This document shows, one piece after another, positions 16,806 through 24,933 of a stretch of DNA of 64,000 nt. Each line of letters starts with the position of its first letter. Position 1 is the first letter of the stretch. Source of the stretch: Paenibacillus donghaensis (GTDB lineage: Bacteria > Bacillota > Bacilli > Paenibacillales > Paenibacillaceae). Under the pieces are notes generated by a model. It was not told the origin of the DNA. It saw only the letters and a program-made list of their open reading frames with translations, and did no database searches. A program made the position numbers and the translations under genes. The stretch covers positions 8,246,001 through 8,310,000 of the forward strand of contig NZ_CP021780.1 of assembly GCF_002192415.1 (NCBI RefSeq). Direction: 5' to 3'.

Positions 16806-18194
16806 ATGAAATTTATAAGCACAAGAGGCAATGTGGAGCCGAAGGGCTTTATCGATACGGTTCTGATGGGACTGGCGGATGATGGCGGGCTGATGGTGCC
16901 ATCCGAGATTCCGCAGGTCTCGGCAGCTACGCTTGCGGAATGGAGAACGCTCAGCTACCAGGAGCTGTTCCTGAAGATTGTTACCCTATATACCAATGAC
17001 GAGATTCCATATGAGGATCTGAAGCAGATGGCTTATACCAGCTACGGCAATTTCCGCGCGCCGGAAGTGACGCCTCTTCATAAGGTAAGTGATTCGCTGC
17101 ATGTGCTGGAGCTGTTCCACGGGCCGACCTTTGCCTTCAAGGACGTGGCCCTGCAGTTTATGGGTGAGCTGTATTCCTATATTTCCAAAAAACGCGGCGA
17201 GATCATCCACATCCTGGGCGCAACCTCAGGCGATACTGGGGCGGCGGCGATCCAGGGCGTGCGCGGCAAGGAAGGCATCAAGATCTGTATTCTGCATCCC
17301 CACGGCAAAGTCAGCAAGGTGCAGGAGCTGCAGATGACCACCGTTGATGACAGCAATGTGCTGAACCTGTCGGTGGAAGGCAACTTCGATGATTGCCAGC
17401 AGGTGATCAAGGAGCTGTTCGGCGATCTGGACTTCAAGAGCCGGTATCACCTGCGGGCGATTAACTCGATTAACTTCGTGCGGATTCTGGCGCAGACGGT
17501 TTACTATTTCTATGCCTACCTGCAGATAGACGGCAGTGCGGACAAGCAGATCAACTTCAGTGTGCCTTCCGGCAACTTCGGCAATATTTTCTCCGGCTAT
17601 CTGGCCAAAAGAATGGGGCTGCCCATCCGCAAGCTGATGATCGCCACGAACGAAAACAATATTCTGGAGCGCTTCGTGAACACGGGCGAATACAAGCCCG
17701 GCGGCTTCACCAGCACCTACAGCCCGTCGATGGACATCCAGGTGGCAAGCAACTTTGAACGTTACCTGTATTATCTTGTGGGCGAAGATTCCGCGAAGCT
17801 GTCCGCCTATATGAGCGGGCTGCAGCGTGAGGGGAGTATTACCGTTTCGGGTGCGGACCTGCAGCGGGTGCAGGCGGATTTCTCCGCGCTTGGCGTGAAG
17901 AACGCCCAGTGTCTGGAGACCATCACCAAATACAGCGGCGAGAGCGGATATCTGCTCGACCCGCATACGGCCTGCGGCGTTGCCGCCTACGAGGCCTTGG
18001 GCGGCCCGGATGAAACTACGATAACGTTCGCTACCGCGCATCCTGCCAAATTTAATGAAGCGATTCAGCTGACGGGTATCGGACAGGAGTTCCCGGCCCC
18101 GATTCAGGCACTGTTCGAAATGCCGCAGCATCAGACCTTGGTTGATTACGACAAAGCGGAGATTGTGCGGCAGCTGCAGGCTTTCTACGGCTAA
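16806..18194 (+). CDS. thrC: Threonine synthase
   Basis: PLP enzyme converting O-phosphohomoserine to threonine, last step of threonine synthesis, cytoplasmic. About 462 residues, the longer type seen in enterobacteria and clostridia. The N-terminus MKFISTRGN and GLADDGGLMVP are typical. The PLP lysine lies in HGPTFAFKDVALQFMG, and GATSGDTGAAAIQG and PSGNFGNIFSGYLAK bind substrate and phosphate. AGGAGG lies 6 nt before the ATG at 16806, so I prefer it over the ATG at 16800, which abuts the ribosome site. It appears monocistronic, ending at a stem-loop shared with the convergent regulator gene. No T-box or leader peptide is evident upstream, only the palindromic element. Confidence 0.95.
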   Translation: MKFISTRGNVEPKGFIDTVLMGLADDGGLMVPSEIPQVSAATLAEWRTLSYQELFLKIVTLYTNDEIPYEDLKQMAYTSYGNFRAPEVTPLHKVSDSLHVLELFHGPTFAFKDVALQFMGELYSYISKKRGEIIHILGATSGDTGAAAIQGVRGKEGIKICILHPHGKVSKVQELQMTTVDDSNVLNLSVEGNFDDCQQVIKELFGDLDFKSRYHLRAINSINFVRILAQTVYYFYAYLQIDGSADKQINFSVPSGNFGNIFSGYLAKRMGLPIRKLMIATNENNILERFVNTGEYKPGGFTSTYSPSMDIQVASNFERYLYYLVGEDSAKLSAYMSGLQREGSITVSGADLQRVQADFSALGVKNAQCLETITKYSGESGYLLDPHTACGVAAYEALGGPDETTITFATAHPAKFNEAIQLTGIGQEFPAPIQALFEMPQHQTLVDYDKAEIVRQLQAFYG

Positions 18195-18247
18195 ACAAGG
18201 CAGCATGAGGCTGAACTAAGCACCTTTGATTCATATAAACGATAAGA

Positions 18248-18281
18248 ACCCCCGTTCTTCAGGTGAAGAATGGGGGTCTTT
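18248..18281 (+). terminator. Intrinsic terminator after thrC
   Basis: ACCCCCGTTCTTC and GAAGAATGGGGGT pair around a short loop, followed by CTTT. It lies about 54 bp after thrC and before the end of the convergent regulator gene. The T-run is short. Confidence 0.65.
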
Positions 18282-18358
18282 GCGATGTGCAACGTCCGCT
18301 GAAAGGCAGCACGGTGTGTCCGCTGCCATTCAGTCCCCAAAAGGCAGCGATGTCCGGA

Positions 18359-19642
18359 TCACCGCAAATGCTGTGCAACCTGCTGCTGTTCCCTGGCTTT
18401 CTCGCAGAAATCCGCGACCTTGTAGGAGACGTAATAGGCCAGCATTTTTTCCGAATCGGAGAAGTCGGTATCCAGCAGTCTGGCGATATGTTCCAGTTTA
18501 TATCTGAGCGTATTCCGGTGAATATACAGTTCCTCGGAAGCGAGCTGCATATTCCGGTTGTTTTTGAGATAAACAAAAAAGGTGTGGTACAGGGTGGACT
18601 GGTGGGTGGCATCGTATTCCTGCAGCATGAGCAATTCGGGATCACGGTATACCTGCGCCTCGCCGGACAGCACATCGGCTGAAAGCAGCTCATAGAGCTG
18701 GATATCGGTATAGTACGTCAGCTGCTGCCCGGGGCAGAGAATCTGGCCGATGCGGATTGCGCTTAAGGCTTGCAGGTAGTGTATTCTGCACTGGGTCAGA
18801 CTGGAGAACATACTGCTGAGACCTATGGTGATGCCGGTCTGGTTGAGAAATTGCTGCAGCGGCTTGCTGCGGACAAGCTCTTTGGAGAGGGTTCCATCAT
18901 GGATCATCATAATCCGCCCCTCGTAATAGGTGCAGGGACTGCCGGGGAAAAAATGTTGTAAACGCTCTCTTAAATAGTCGTCATAACGACCCGAGCCTTC
19001 ATAGCGGGTTAGGTCGAACAGCAGCACAAGCAGCTGTGTTCCGAACTTTAAGCCTGCAGACAACATCCGGTCCCGGATGGTGCATAGATCCTGTGGCTGC
19101 TGGTCCAGCAGTCCGCAGATGAAATCCTCCACCTTTATATTTTTGGCGTTGCGGTAGTAGCTGCTCTTGCCCATTTCTTCCGCAAGGATGGTGGCGGCAA
19201 TCGCCAGCAGTTCAGGATCTCTGGGCCGGAAAGGGATCTTGCAGCCGAGCAGCAGGATGTTGCCGATTTGTTTGCCGCCTACATTTATTTTGGAGATCAG
19301 CTTGGTATTTGCCGTTTCCTCGCAGGCGACTTCATAGGAGGCATCGGTTTGCTTCCCCCGCCGGACACTTTCCATTCTGTTCACAGCTGCAATAAAGTCA
19401 TAAGAGCAATAGCCCTTGCGGATATTCTCACGCCATATGTAATCGTCTATATCTTCCTGGCTGGAGTGGGCCACAATCTTGAAGCTTGCGTCAACCACGA
19501 TAACGGGATTTCCCAGCAGCTCTGCTGCTGTGTTCACAATTGCCGAAAGGCCTGCGCCAGAAATGTATGCCGTGAACAACGATGCGGTGTAATGCTCGAT
19601 TTCGATTCTTTCACGCTGCAGCTCATTTAAGGTAACATCCAT
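18359..19642 (-). CDS. PucR/CdaR-type transcriptional regulator
   Basis: Cytoplasmic DNA-binding regulator of about 427 residues. The N-terminal half resembles the ligand-sensing part of PucR-type regulators (AAELLGNPVIVVDASFKIVAH). The C-terminal HTH_30 domain carries ASEELYIHRNTLRYKLEHI, the family's recognition region. AGGGGG lies about 7 nt before the ATG at 19642; an upstream in-frame ATG at 19672 overlaps the operator palindrome and is rejected. It is divergent from the flavin oxidoreductase cluster. A perfect 19-bp inverted repeat sits 22 bp before its start, so autoregulation and control of that cluster are likely. The effector is unknown. Confidence 0.88.
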   Translation of the reverse strand: MDVTLNELQRERIEIEHYTASLFTAYISGAGLSAIVNTAAELLGNPVIVVDASFKIVAHSSQEDIDDYIWRENIRKGYCSYDFIAAVNRMESVRRGKQTDASYEVACEETANTKLISKINVGGKQIGNILLLGCKIPFRPRDPELLAIAATILAEEMGKSSYYRNAKNIKVEDFICGLLDQQPQDLCTIRDRMLSAGLKFGTQLLVLLFDLTRYEGSGRYDDYLRERLQHFFPGSPCTYYEGRIMMIHDGTLSKELVRSKPLQQFLNQTGITIGLSSMFSSLTQCRIHYLQALSAIRIGQILCPGQQLTYYTDIQLYELLSADVLSGEAQVYRDPELLMLQEYDATHQSTLYHTFFVYLKNNRNMQLASEELYIHRNTLRYKLEHIARLLDTDFSDSEKMLAYYVSYKVADFCEKAREQQQVAQHLR

Positions 19643-19663
19643 TGGTATCGCCCCCTTGTTATC

Positions 19664-19682
19664 ATAGTGCAATGTGCACTAT
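19664..19682. promoter_or_regulatory. Perfect palindromic operator between divergent genes
   Basis: ATAGTGCA-atg-TGCACTAT is a perfect 8+3+8 inverted repeat in the gap between the PucR-type regulator and the oxidoreductase gene. It is the natural candidate operator for the regulator. It is unlike the MITE-like palindromes elsewhere. Confidence 0.7.
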
Positions 19683-19761
19683 AAAGAAGTGATTTTTGGC
19701 GCTTGTAAATATATTCACAAAGTACCTGGAGCCTTACACTAGAGGTGGAGGTGCTGAGCAG

Positions 19762-21702
19762 ATGAAATATGAGAAACTGTTTGCAGCAGGTGAAATAGGA
19801 CGTCTTACACTGAAGAACCGGATCGTAATGCCGGCGATGGGCACGTCACTGGCAGCGGCCAGCGGCGAAGCCTCGGACGAAATGATTGCCTTCTATGAAG
19901 AACGCGCCGCCGGCGGCTGCGGCCTGATTATTACAGAGATTACCCGGGTGGACAACGAGACGGGTGTGGGAACCCCCAACCAGCTGAACGCAAGCGATCT
20001 GCTGTTCGTTCCGCGGCTGGAGAAGCTGGCCAGGGCTGTACACCGCCATGACAGCAAGATTTTTCTCCAGCTCCAGCATCCGGGACGGCAGAATCACGGG
20101 CGGCTGATCGGCGGCAAGCAGATTGTGGCTCCAAGCGCGGTTATGTCCTCGGCGATTGGTGAAATGCCCCGGGAGCTGTCTACGGAAGAGGTTGAAGGTC
20201 TGGTGCGCAAATTCGTATTCGGCGCGGTGATCGCCCAAACTGCGGGGATCGACGGTGTGGAAATCCACGGAGCCCACGGGTATCTGATTGGACAGTTTCT
20301 AAGCCCGTTGACCAATCTGCGGACCGACAAATACGGAGGTTCGCTGGAAGGCAGGATGCTGTTCCTGAGCGAGATCGTTCAAGGAATCAAGCTGGCCTGC
20401 GGGGCCGGGTTCCCGGTATCCGTCCGCATCGACGGGGATGAATTTGTTCCCGGGGGCATTGTGCTGGAAGAAGCGTTGCTCACGGCGAAACATCTGGAAC
20501 AGCTTGGCGTGGACTGCATAAATGTAAGCGCTGGTACCTATGAGTCGTCGAATGCAATCATTGAGCCGATATCCTATCCGCAAGGGTGGAAAAAGCATCT
20601 GGCTGCCGCCATGAAGCAGGCCGTTCAAATTCCGGTGATCGCTTGCGACGTGATCCGCAAACCCGATTTTGCGGAGAGCCTGCTCCAGGAGGGAAACACG
20701 GATTTCGTGGCACTCGGCAGAGCTCAGCTGGCCGATCCGGAGTGGGGAAACAAAGCGGCTGAAGGCCGGGAGGCTGAAATCAGAACCTGCATCTCCTGCC
20801 TGTACTGCATCCAGGAGGTGATGGAGTGCAAGGTCATTAAATGCGCCGTCAATGCGCGGGCAGGACGGGAGCTTGAATTCGCCGAGCCGCCCCGGGATGG
20901 CGGCGGCAAGGTTATCGCCGTGATCGGCGGCGGTCCGGCGGGCATGGAGGCAGCGCGGATTCTGGCGCTGCGGGAGTTTAGGCCGGTGCTGTTTGAAGCG
21001 CGTGACGTGCTTGGAGGCAGCGTGGAGCTGGGAAGCCGCCCGCCGCTCAAGGAGAAGCTGAACTGGTTCATCGCCAATATGCAGCATCAGCTGGAGCAGT
21101 TGAATGTGGATGTCCGGCTCTCGGCGAAACCTACACTGGAGCAGTTGAAGGCTCTGAATCCCTATGCGGTATTTGTCGCCGCCGGGGCAAGGCCAATTGT
21201 GCCTGGCATTCCGGGAGTGGACAAGGCAGCAGTCTGCACGGTTGTCGACGTGCTTAGCGGAGCTGTTGAAATCAAGAACAAACGGGCCGTGGTTATCGGC
21301 TCCGGCATGACCGGACTGGAGACGGCGGAATATCTGGCCGACCTCGGGAATCAGGTCACAGTAGTGGAAATGCAGAAGCGGGTTGGCCCGGATGCGTATC
21401 TTCCGAACCTGATCGACATGGTCACCCGGTTGAAAAAGAGCGGAGTAGAACTGCTGGCATCGACGAAGCTGGTTGAAGTTCAGGATGGAGCCATTGTGCT
21501 TGAGAACAGTGCCACGGGTGAAACCTCAGTGAGAGAAGCGGACGCCGTAGTGCTGTCCATTGGAGTTGCGCCTGATCGTTCATTCGCGGAAGAGCTTAAG
21601 CAGGCGTTCCCTAAGGTGAAAGTGATTGGCGATGCCGGCAAGCCCGGCAGAATCGGGCAGGCGATTCAGTCCGGCTTCGAGACGGCTTTTGTACTGAACT
21701 GA
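19762..21702 (+). CDS. Old Yellow Enzyme-type NADH:flavin oxidoreductase with FeS and FAD domains
   Basis: Cytoplasmic enzyme of about 646 residues, the size of 2,4-dienoyl-CoA reductase/BaiCD-type proteins. The N-terminal FMN barrel (to about 370) has LTLKNRIVMPAMGT, HPGRQNHG and GVEIHGAHGYLIGQFLSP. Cysteines in CISCLYCIQEVMECKVIKC form the 4Fe-4S site. The C-terminal half carries two dinucleotide-binding folds, VIAVIGGGPAGMEAAR and AVVIGSGMTGLETAEYLADLG. Such enzymes reduce enoate C=C bonds with electrons from NAD(P)H. The start at 19762 has GGAGGTG about 9 nt upstream; an earlier in-frame start at 19696 is weaker. It heads a cluster with a decarboxylase-like protein and an SDR, suggesting catabolism of an unsaturated or cyclic keto acid. 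Substrate unknown. Confidence 0.9.
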   Translation: MKYEKLFAAGEIGRLTLKNRIVMPAMGTSLAAASGEASDEMIAFYEERAAGGCGLIITEITRVDNETGVGTPNQLNASDLLFVPRLEKLARAVHRHDSKIFLQLQHPGRQNHGRLIGGKQIVAPSAVMSSAIGEMPRELSTEEVEGLVRKFVFGAVIAQTAGIDGVEIHGAHGYLIGQFLSPLTNLRTDKYGGSLEGRMLFLSEIVQGIKLACGAGFPVSVRIDGDEFVPGGIVLEEALLTAKHLEQLGVDCINVSAGTYESSNAIIEPISYPQGWKKHLAAAMKQAVQIPVIACDVIRKPDFAESLLQEGNTDFVALGRAQLADPEWGNKAAEGREAEIRTCISCLYCIQEVMECKVIKCAVNARAGRELEFAEPPRDGGGKVIAVIGGGPAGMEAARILALREFRPVLFEARDVLGGSVELGSRPPLKEKLNWFIANMQHQLEQLNVDVRLSAKPTLEQLKALNPYAVFVAAGARPIVPGIPGVDKAAVCTVVDVLSGAVEIKNKRAVVIGSGMTGLETAEYLADLGNQVTVVEMQKRVGPDAYLPNLIDMVTRLKKSGVELLASTKLVEVQDGAIVLENSATGETSVREADAVVLSIGVAPDRSFAEELKQAFPKVKVIGDAGKPGRIGQAIQSGFETAFVLN

Positions 21703-21743
21703 TGTTATTTGTAACTCACTGATACTAAATAAAGGAGGGTTCA

Positions 21744-22568
21744 ATGATGGGGAGTTTTGTGAAAAGTTATGCGGATATTCAGAAGTACGGAGGCAGACCA
21801 ACCACCTTTTATGATGCGGAGATGCTTACGGTGTATTGGGAGACGAAGCCGGAGATTATCGAACGCCTGCTGCCGAAGCCGCTGAAGCCGTCCAGCCGTC
21901 CGCTCGTAAATGCGTTTGTGGCCAACTATCCGGCAACGAACTTTTGCCCGCCTTACCGTGAAGCCGGATTGTTCGTGCTGGCCGACTACAACGGTCAACT
22001 GGGCAACTATTGCCTGTCGATGCCGATTACGAGCGATATCGGCATGGCGATGGGCCGCGAGGTCTGCGGCCTGCCCAAGAAAATGGCCGATGTCCGCATG
22101 ACCAGTCTTGATGGTGCCATCGAAGGGGCAATCAACCGGCATGGCGTTGACTTTTTCAGCGTCAATGCCCGTATGGGGGACCGGTTCAATGACGATGGGG
22201 CCGGAGGGGTTCTGGAGGAGTTTTACGGCAAGGACATCCCTTTATACAACATCAAGTACGCCAATGCCGTTGACGGAAGCGGTTTCGATCTGCTGCCGGT
22301 GCTGGTGACTCAGCGGCTGGTCAGTGATGTCAAGGTGTATAAGGCTGCTGAAGCTTCTATTGTCTTTCAGGAATCTCCGCATGATCCATGGAGCGAGCTT
22401 GAAGTTGTGAACATGCTGGGAGCGGTCTATACCGTCAGCACGAATGTGCTGGAGAAAGGCAAGGTGCTGGAGCCGCTGAATCCAATGGAGTTCCTGCCCT
22501 ATTGTTATCTCCGTTGGGATTGGTGGGAGAACAAGCTGCAGCCGGAGCATGAGGAGGCGTCCGTATAA
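21744..22568 (+). CDS. Acetoacetate decarboxylase-family protein
   Basis: Cytoplasmic protein of 274 residues of the ADC family. The hallmark GREVCGLPKKMADV contains the lysine pair whose first member forms the Schiff base in true acetoacetate decarboxylases. MLTVYWETKPEIIERLLP and the C-terminal ADC-type strands are also present. Some family members decarboxylate other beta-keto acids or catalyse aldol or dehydration steps, so the substrate is open. AAAGGAGGG precedes two possible ATGs, 21744 and 21747, and both fit. It lies 41 bp after the flavin oxidoreductase and before a short-chain dehydrogenase, with a tandem repeat in the following gap. Confidence 0.88.
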   Translation: MMGSFVKSYADIQKYGGRPTTFYDAEMLTVYWETKPEIIERLLPKPLKPSSRPLVNAFVANYPATNFCPPYREAGLFVLADYNGQLGNYCLSMPITSDIGMAMGREVCGLPKKMADVRMTSLDGAIEGAINRHGVDFFSVNARMGDRFNDDGAGGVLEEFYGKDIPLYNIKYANAVDGSGFDLLPVLVTQRLVSDVKVYKAAEASIVFQESPHDPWSELEVVNMLGAVYTVSTNVLEKGKVLEPLNPMEFLPYCYLRWDWWENKLQPEHEEASV

Positions 22569-22572
22569 GTCG

Positions 22573-22790
22573 GCTTACAAAACTTAGGTGTATGCTTTCG
22601 AAGCGGATTTTGTCGAAGGATGTCAAAGAAGCTTAGGCTTACAAAACTTAGGTGTATGCTTTCGAAGATGAGTTTTGTACGAAGGATGTCAAAGAAGCTT
22701 AGGCTTACAAAACTTAGGTGTATGCTTTCGAAGCGAGTTTTGTCGAAGGATGTCAAAGAAGCTTAGGCTTACAAAACTTTTAGGAGGAGT
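22573..22790 (+). repeat. Three-and-a-bit tandem copies of a 64-66 bp repeat before the SDR gene
   Basis: Units beginning GCTTACAAAACTTAGGTG start at 22573, 22637 and 22703, and a partial fourth at 22767 runs into the ribosome site of the SDR gene. Each unit contains CTTTCGAAGC and GTCGAAGG, short inverted matches, and ends AAAGAAGCTTAG. Units differ by a few bases and by a 2-bp length change. Each copy could place a similar start signal or hairpin before the downstream gene. Confidence 0.88.
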
Positions 22791-22794
22791 TGCG

Positions 22795-23568
22795 ATGAAC
22801 AATCTTTTTGATTTAACGGGGAAAACAGCGATTGTGGCGGGTGCATCCAGCGGGATCGGTGTGCAGTTTGCAGAAATGCTCGCGGATCAAGGGGCGGATG
22901 TGGCTATATTGGCCAGAAGGTATGACAAATTGGCAGCGGTGGCACAGGAGATTGGGGCGAAGTATCCGGAACGCCGGATTATCCCGATTGAATGTGATGT
23001 AAGAAAAGAAGAGCAGATTATCGCAGCCGTCCAAAAGGTTATCGCCGAGTTCGGCAAAATTGATATCCTGCTGAACAATGCCGGTGTCGTTGATTCCGTG
23101 CCGATTGAGGCGCTGGAGGAGGAGGCCTGGGACCGGGTGCTTGATACCGATCTGAAGGGCGTGTTCCTGATGTCCAAACATGTCATTCGCCATATGAAGG
23201 AACGGAAATACGGCCGGATTGTCAATACCGCCTCCATGCTGGGGCTTACCGCTTCGGCTTCCATACCTACACATTCCTATAACGCGGCTAAGGGCGGAGT
23301 AATCCATCTGACCCGGGGGGTGGCAGCAACGTATGCGAAGCACGGAATTACTGTCAATGCGATTGGACCGAGCCTGTTCAAAAGCGAAATGACCGAGAAC
23401 ACGCTGTTCACGGAGCAAGCATTGAAAATGTACAACGCCGTATGCCCGATGGGGCGCCCCGGAAATCCCGGTGAGCTGAATGGAGCCGTGCTGTATTTTG
23501 CCTCGGATGCTTCCAGCTACACCACCGGACAAACGTTGTTCGTCGACGGAGGCTGGACGGTTATATAA
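22795..23568 (+). CDS. Short-chain dehydrogenase/reductase, 3-oxoacyl reductase-like
   Basis: Cytoplasmic NAD(P)-dependent oxidoreductase of 257 residues, the classical SDR length. The Rossmann motif is VAGASSGIG (about residues 14-22), the NNAG motif follows, the catalytic Ser is in NTASMLG, and the Tyr/Lys pair is in YNAAK. The C-terminal DASSYTTGQTLFVDGGW is typical of FabG-like members. TTAGGAGGAG lies about 4-8 nt before the ATG at 22795. A longer frame reaching back into the tandem repeat is not a sensible start. It completes the oxidoreductase/decarboxylase/SDR cluster and probably interconverts a ketone and an alcohol in that pathway. Confidence 0.92.
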   Translation: MNNLFDLTGKTAIVAGASSGIGVQFAEMLADQGADVAILARRYDKLAAVAQEIGAKYPERRIIPIECDVRKEEQIIAAVQKVIAEFGKIDILLNNAGVVDSVPIEALEEEAWDRVLDTDLKGVFLMSKHVIRHMKERKYGRIVNTASMLGLTASASIPTHSYNAAKGGVIHLTRGVAATYAKHGITVNAIGPSLFKSEMTENTLFTEQALKMYNAVCPMGRPGNPGELNGAVLYFASDASSYTTGQTLFVDGGWTVI

Positions 23569-23590
23569 TGAAAAGCGGTTTCTGGAAGAG

Positions 23591-23617
23591 GCACCTGCAT
23601 TTATGCAGGTGCTTTTA
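23591..23617 (+). terminator. Intrinsic terminator after the SDR gene
   Basis: GCACCTGCAT and ATGCAGGTGC form a perfect 10-bp stem with a 2-nt gap, followed by TTTTA, 22 bp after the stop codon. Confidence 0.8.
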
Positions 23618-23619
23618 TA

Positions 23620-23805
23620 GGTTTCACGCCATCCATTATCCTTCTATTTCTCGCAGAAACGGATGCCGCCTCTTTCAGAGGACGGCGAAGCCGTTTCTTC
23701 TTGAAATATAAGAATGTATAGGTTTCACGCCATCCATTATCCTTCTATTTCACGCAGAAACGGATGCCGCCTCTTTCAGAGGACGGCGAAGCCGTTTCTT
23801 CTTGC
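23620..23805. repeat. Two tandem copies of the GAAACGG/CCGTTTC repeat, short form
   Basis: Copies start at 23620 and 23721 (101-bp period) with GGTTTCACGCCATCC, then TCCTTCTATTTC, and a hairpin GAAACGGATGCCGCCTCT...AGAGG...CCGTTTC. They differ by one base in the lead (CTCGC/CACGC). They fill most of the gap between the SDR terminator and the oxidoreductase gene; nothing coding is seen there. Confidence 0.85.
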
Positions 23806-23921
23806 ATACAGTAATTATCGGAATTTGTCGGAAATTTGCCTTAAAAAGTAGACATAGCTACCCTTGAATGAGAAAATAGCAGATAGAGACAGTGAGAACA
23901 AAAAAAGGACGGGATATCATC

Positions 23922-24908
23922 ATGACAATTCGATTTGGGGTCATAGGGACAAATTTCATTACTGACCGCTTCGTGCGGGCAGGCTTGGAGAATGAAGAGT
24001 TTATCCTGAGCGCGGTGTATTCCCGTACGCAGGAGAAGGGCGAAGCTTTTGCCGAGAAATTTGCCGGTGCGACGATCTACACCAGTCTGGAGCAGCTGGT
24101 GGCCAGTCCCGATGTGGACGCGGTGTACATCGCCAGCCCCAACTCGATGCATGCCCAGCAGGCAATTCTCTGCCTGAATCATGGCAAGCATGTGCTCTGC
24201 GAGAAGCCGATTGCTTCTAACAGTGCGGAGCTGGCAGCGATGATTGAAGCGGCGCGCAACAACAATGTGCTGCTGATGGAAGCGATGAAATCAACCTTTA
24301 TGCCTAATTTCAGGATAATCCGCGACAATCTGTACAAGATCGGCCAGGTGCGCCGTTATGTCGCCAGCTATGGACAATATTCCTCCAGATATGACGCCTA
24401 CCGCCAGGGGACGGTGCTGAATGCTTTTAATCCGGAGTTCTCGAATGGTTCGCTGATGGATCTGGGCATCTATTGTCTGTATCCGATGGTGGTGCTGTTC
24501 GGCAAACCGCAGCTGGTGCGTGCGACAGGGCTGATGCTTGCCTCCGGCGTGGACGGTGAAGGCAGCCTGATCATGCAGTACCCGGATATGGAAGCGGTCG
24601 TGATGCATTCGAAGATAGCCGATTCCTATCTGCCTGCCGAGATTCAGGGTGAGAACGGCACGCTGGTGATCGACAAGATCAATCAGCCGTACCAGGTCAA
24701 AATTCATTACCGCGACGGAACGGTTGAGGAGCTTACCCTGCCGCAGGTGTATGAGCCGATGTATTATGAAATTGAGGAATTTATTAATCTGCTGACAAGC
24801 GGCCAGCGTGAGAGCACGGTCAACAGCCATGCCAATTCGATGGCCGTAGCGGAGGTCATGGAGGAAGCGCGGGCGCAGATTGGCTTGCGTTTCACTACAG
24901 ACTTATAG
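23922..24908 (+). CDS. Gfo/Idh/MocA-family oxidoreductase
   Basis: Cytoplasmic NAD(P)-dependent sugar or cyclitol oxidoreductase of about 328 residues. The N-terminus IRFGVIGTNFITDRFV is the nucleotide-binding fold. HVLCEKPIASN holds the conserved EKP motif with the catalytic lysine. The C-terminal half is the alpha/beta substrate domain (DLGIYCLYPMVVLFG). The ATG at 23922 has AAAAGGACGGG upstream; an earlier GTG at 23892 is in frame but less well placed. The next gene, a radical SAM protein, begins 25 bp after its stop, so the two look co-transcribed. Substrate is unknown. Confidence 0.9.
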   Translation: MTIRFGVIGTNFITDRFVRAGLENEEFILSAVYSRTQEKGEAFAEKFAGATIYTSLEQLVASPDVDAVYIASPNSMHAQQAILCLNHGKHVLCEKPIASNSAELAAMIEAARNNNVLLMEAMKSTFMPNFRIIRDNLYKIGQVRRYVASYGQYSSRYDAYRQGTVLNAFNPEFSNGSLMDLGIYCLYPMVVLFGKPQLVRATGLMLASGVDGEGSLIMQYPDMEAVVMHSKIADSYLPAEIQGENGTLVIDKINQPYQVKIHYRDGTVEELTLPQVYEPMYYEIEEFINLLTSGQRESTVNSHANSMAVAEVMEEARAQIGLRFTTDL

Positions 24909-24933
24909 AACGGATGGAAGCGGGGAGCAGAGC

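Noticed and set aside
17226..18206. 326-codon open frame opposite thrC
   Set aside because: Antisense shadow of a well-supported threonine synthase gene; no start signal or recognisable domain.
22675..22794. N-terminal extension of the SDR protein into the tandem repeat
   Set aside because: The extension translates repeat DNA, lacks a ribosome site, and the ATG at 22795 has AGGAGG and the normal SDR N-terminus.
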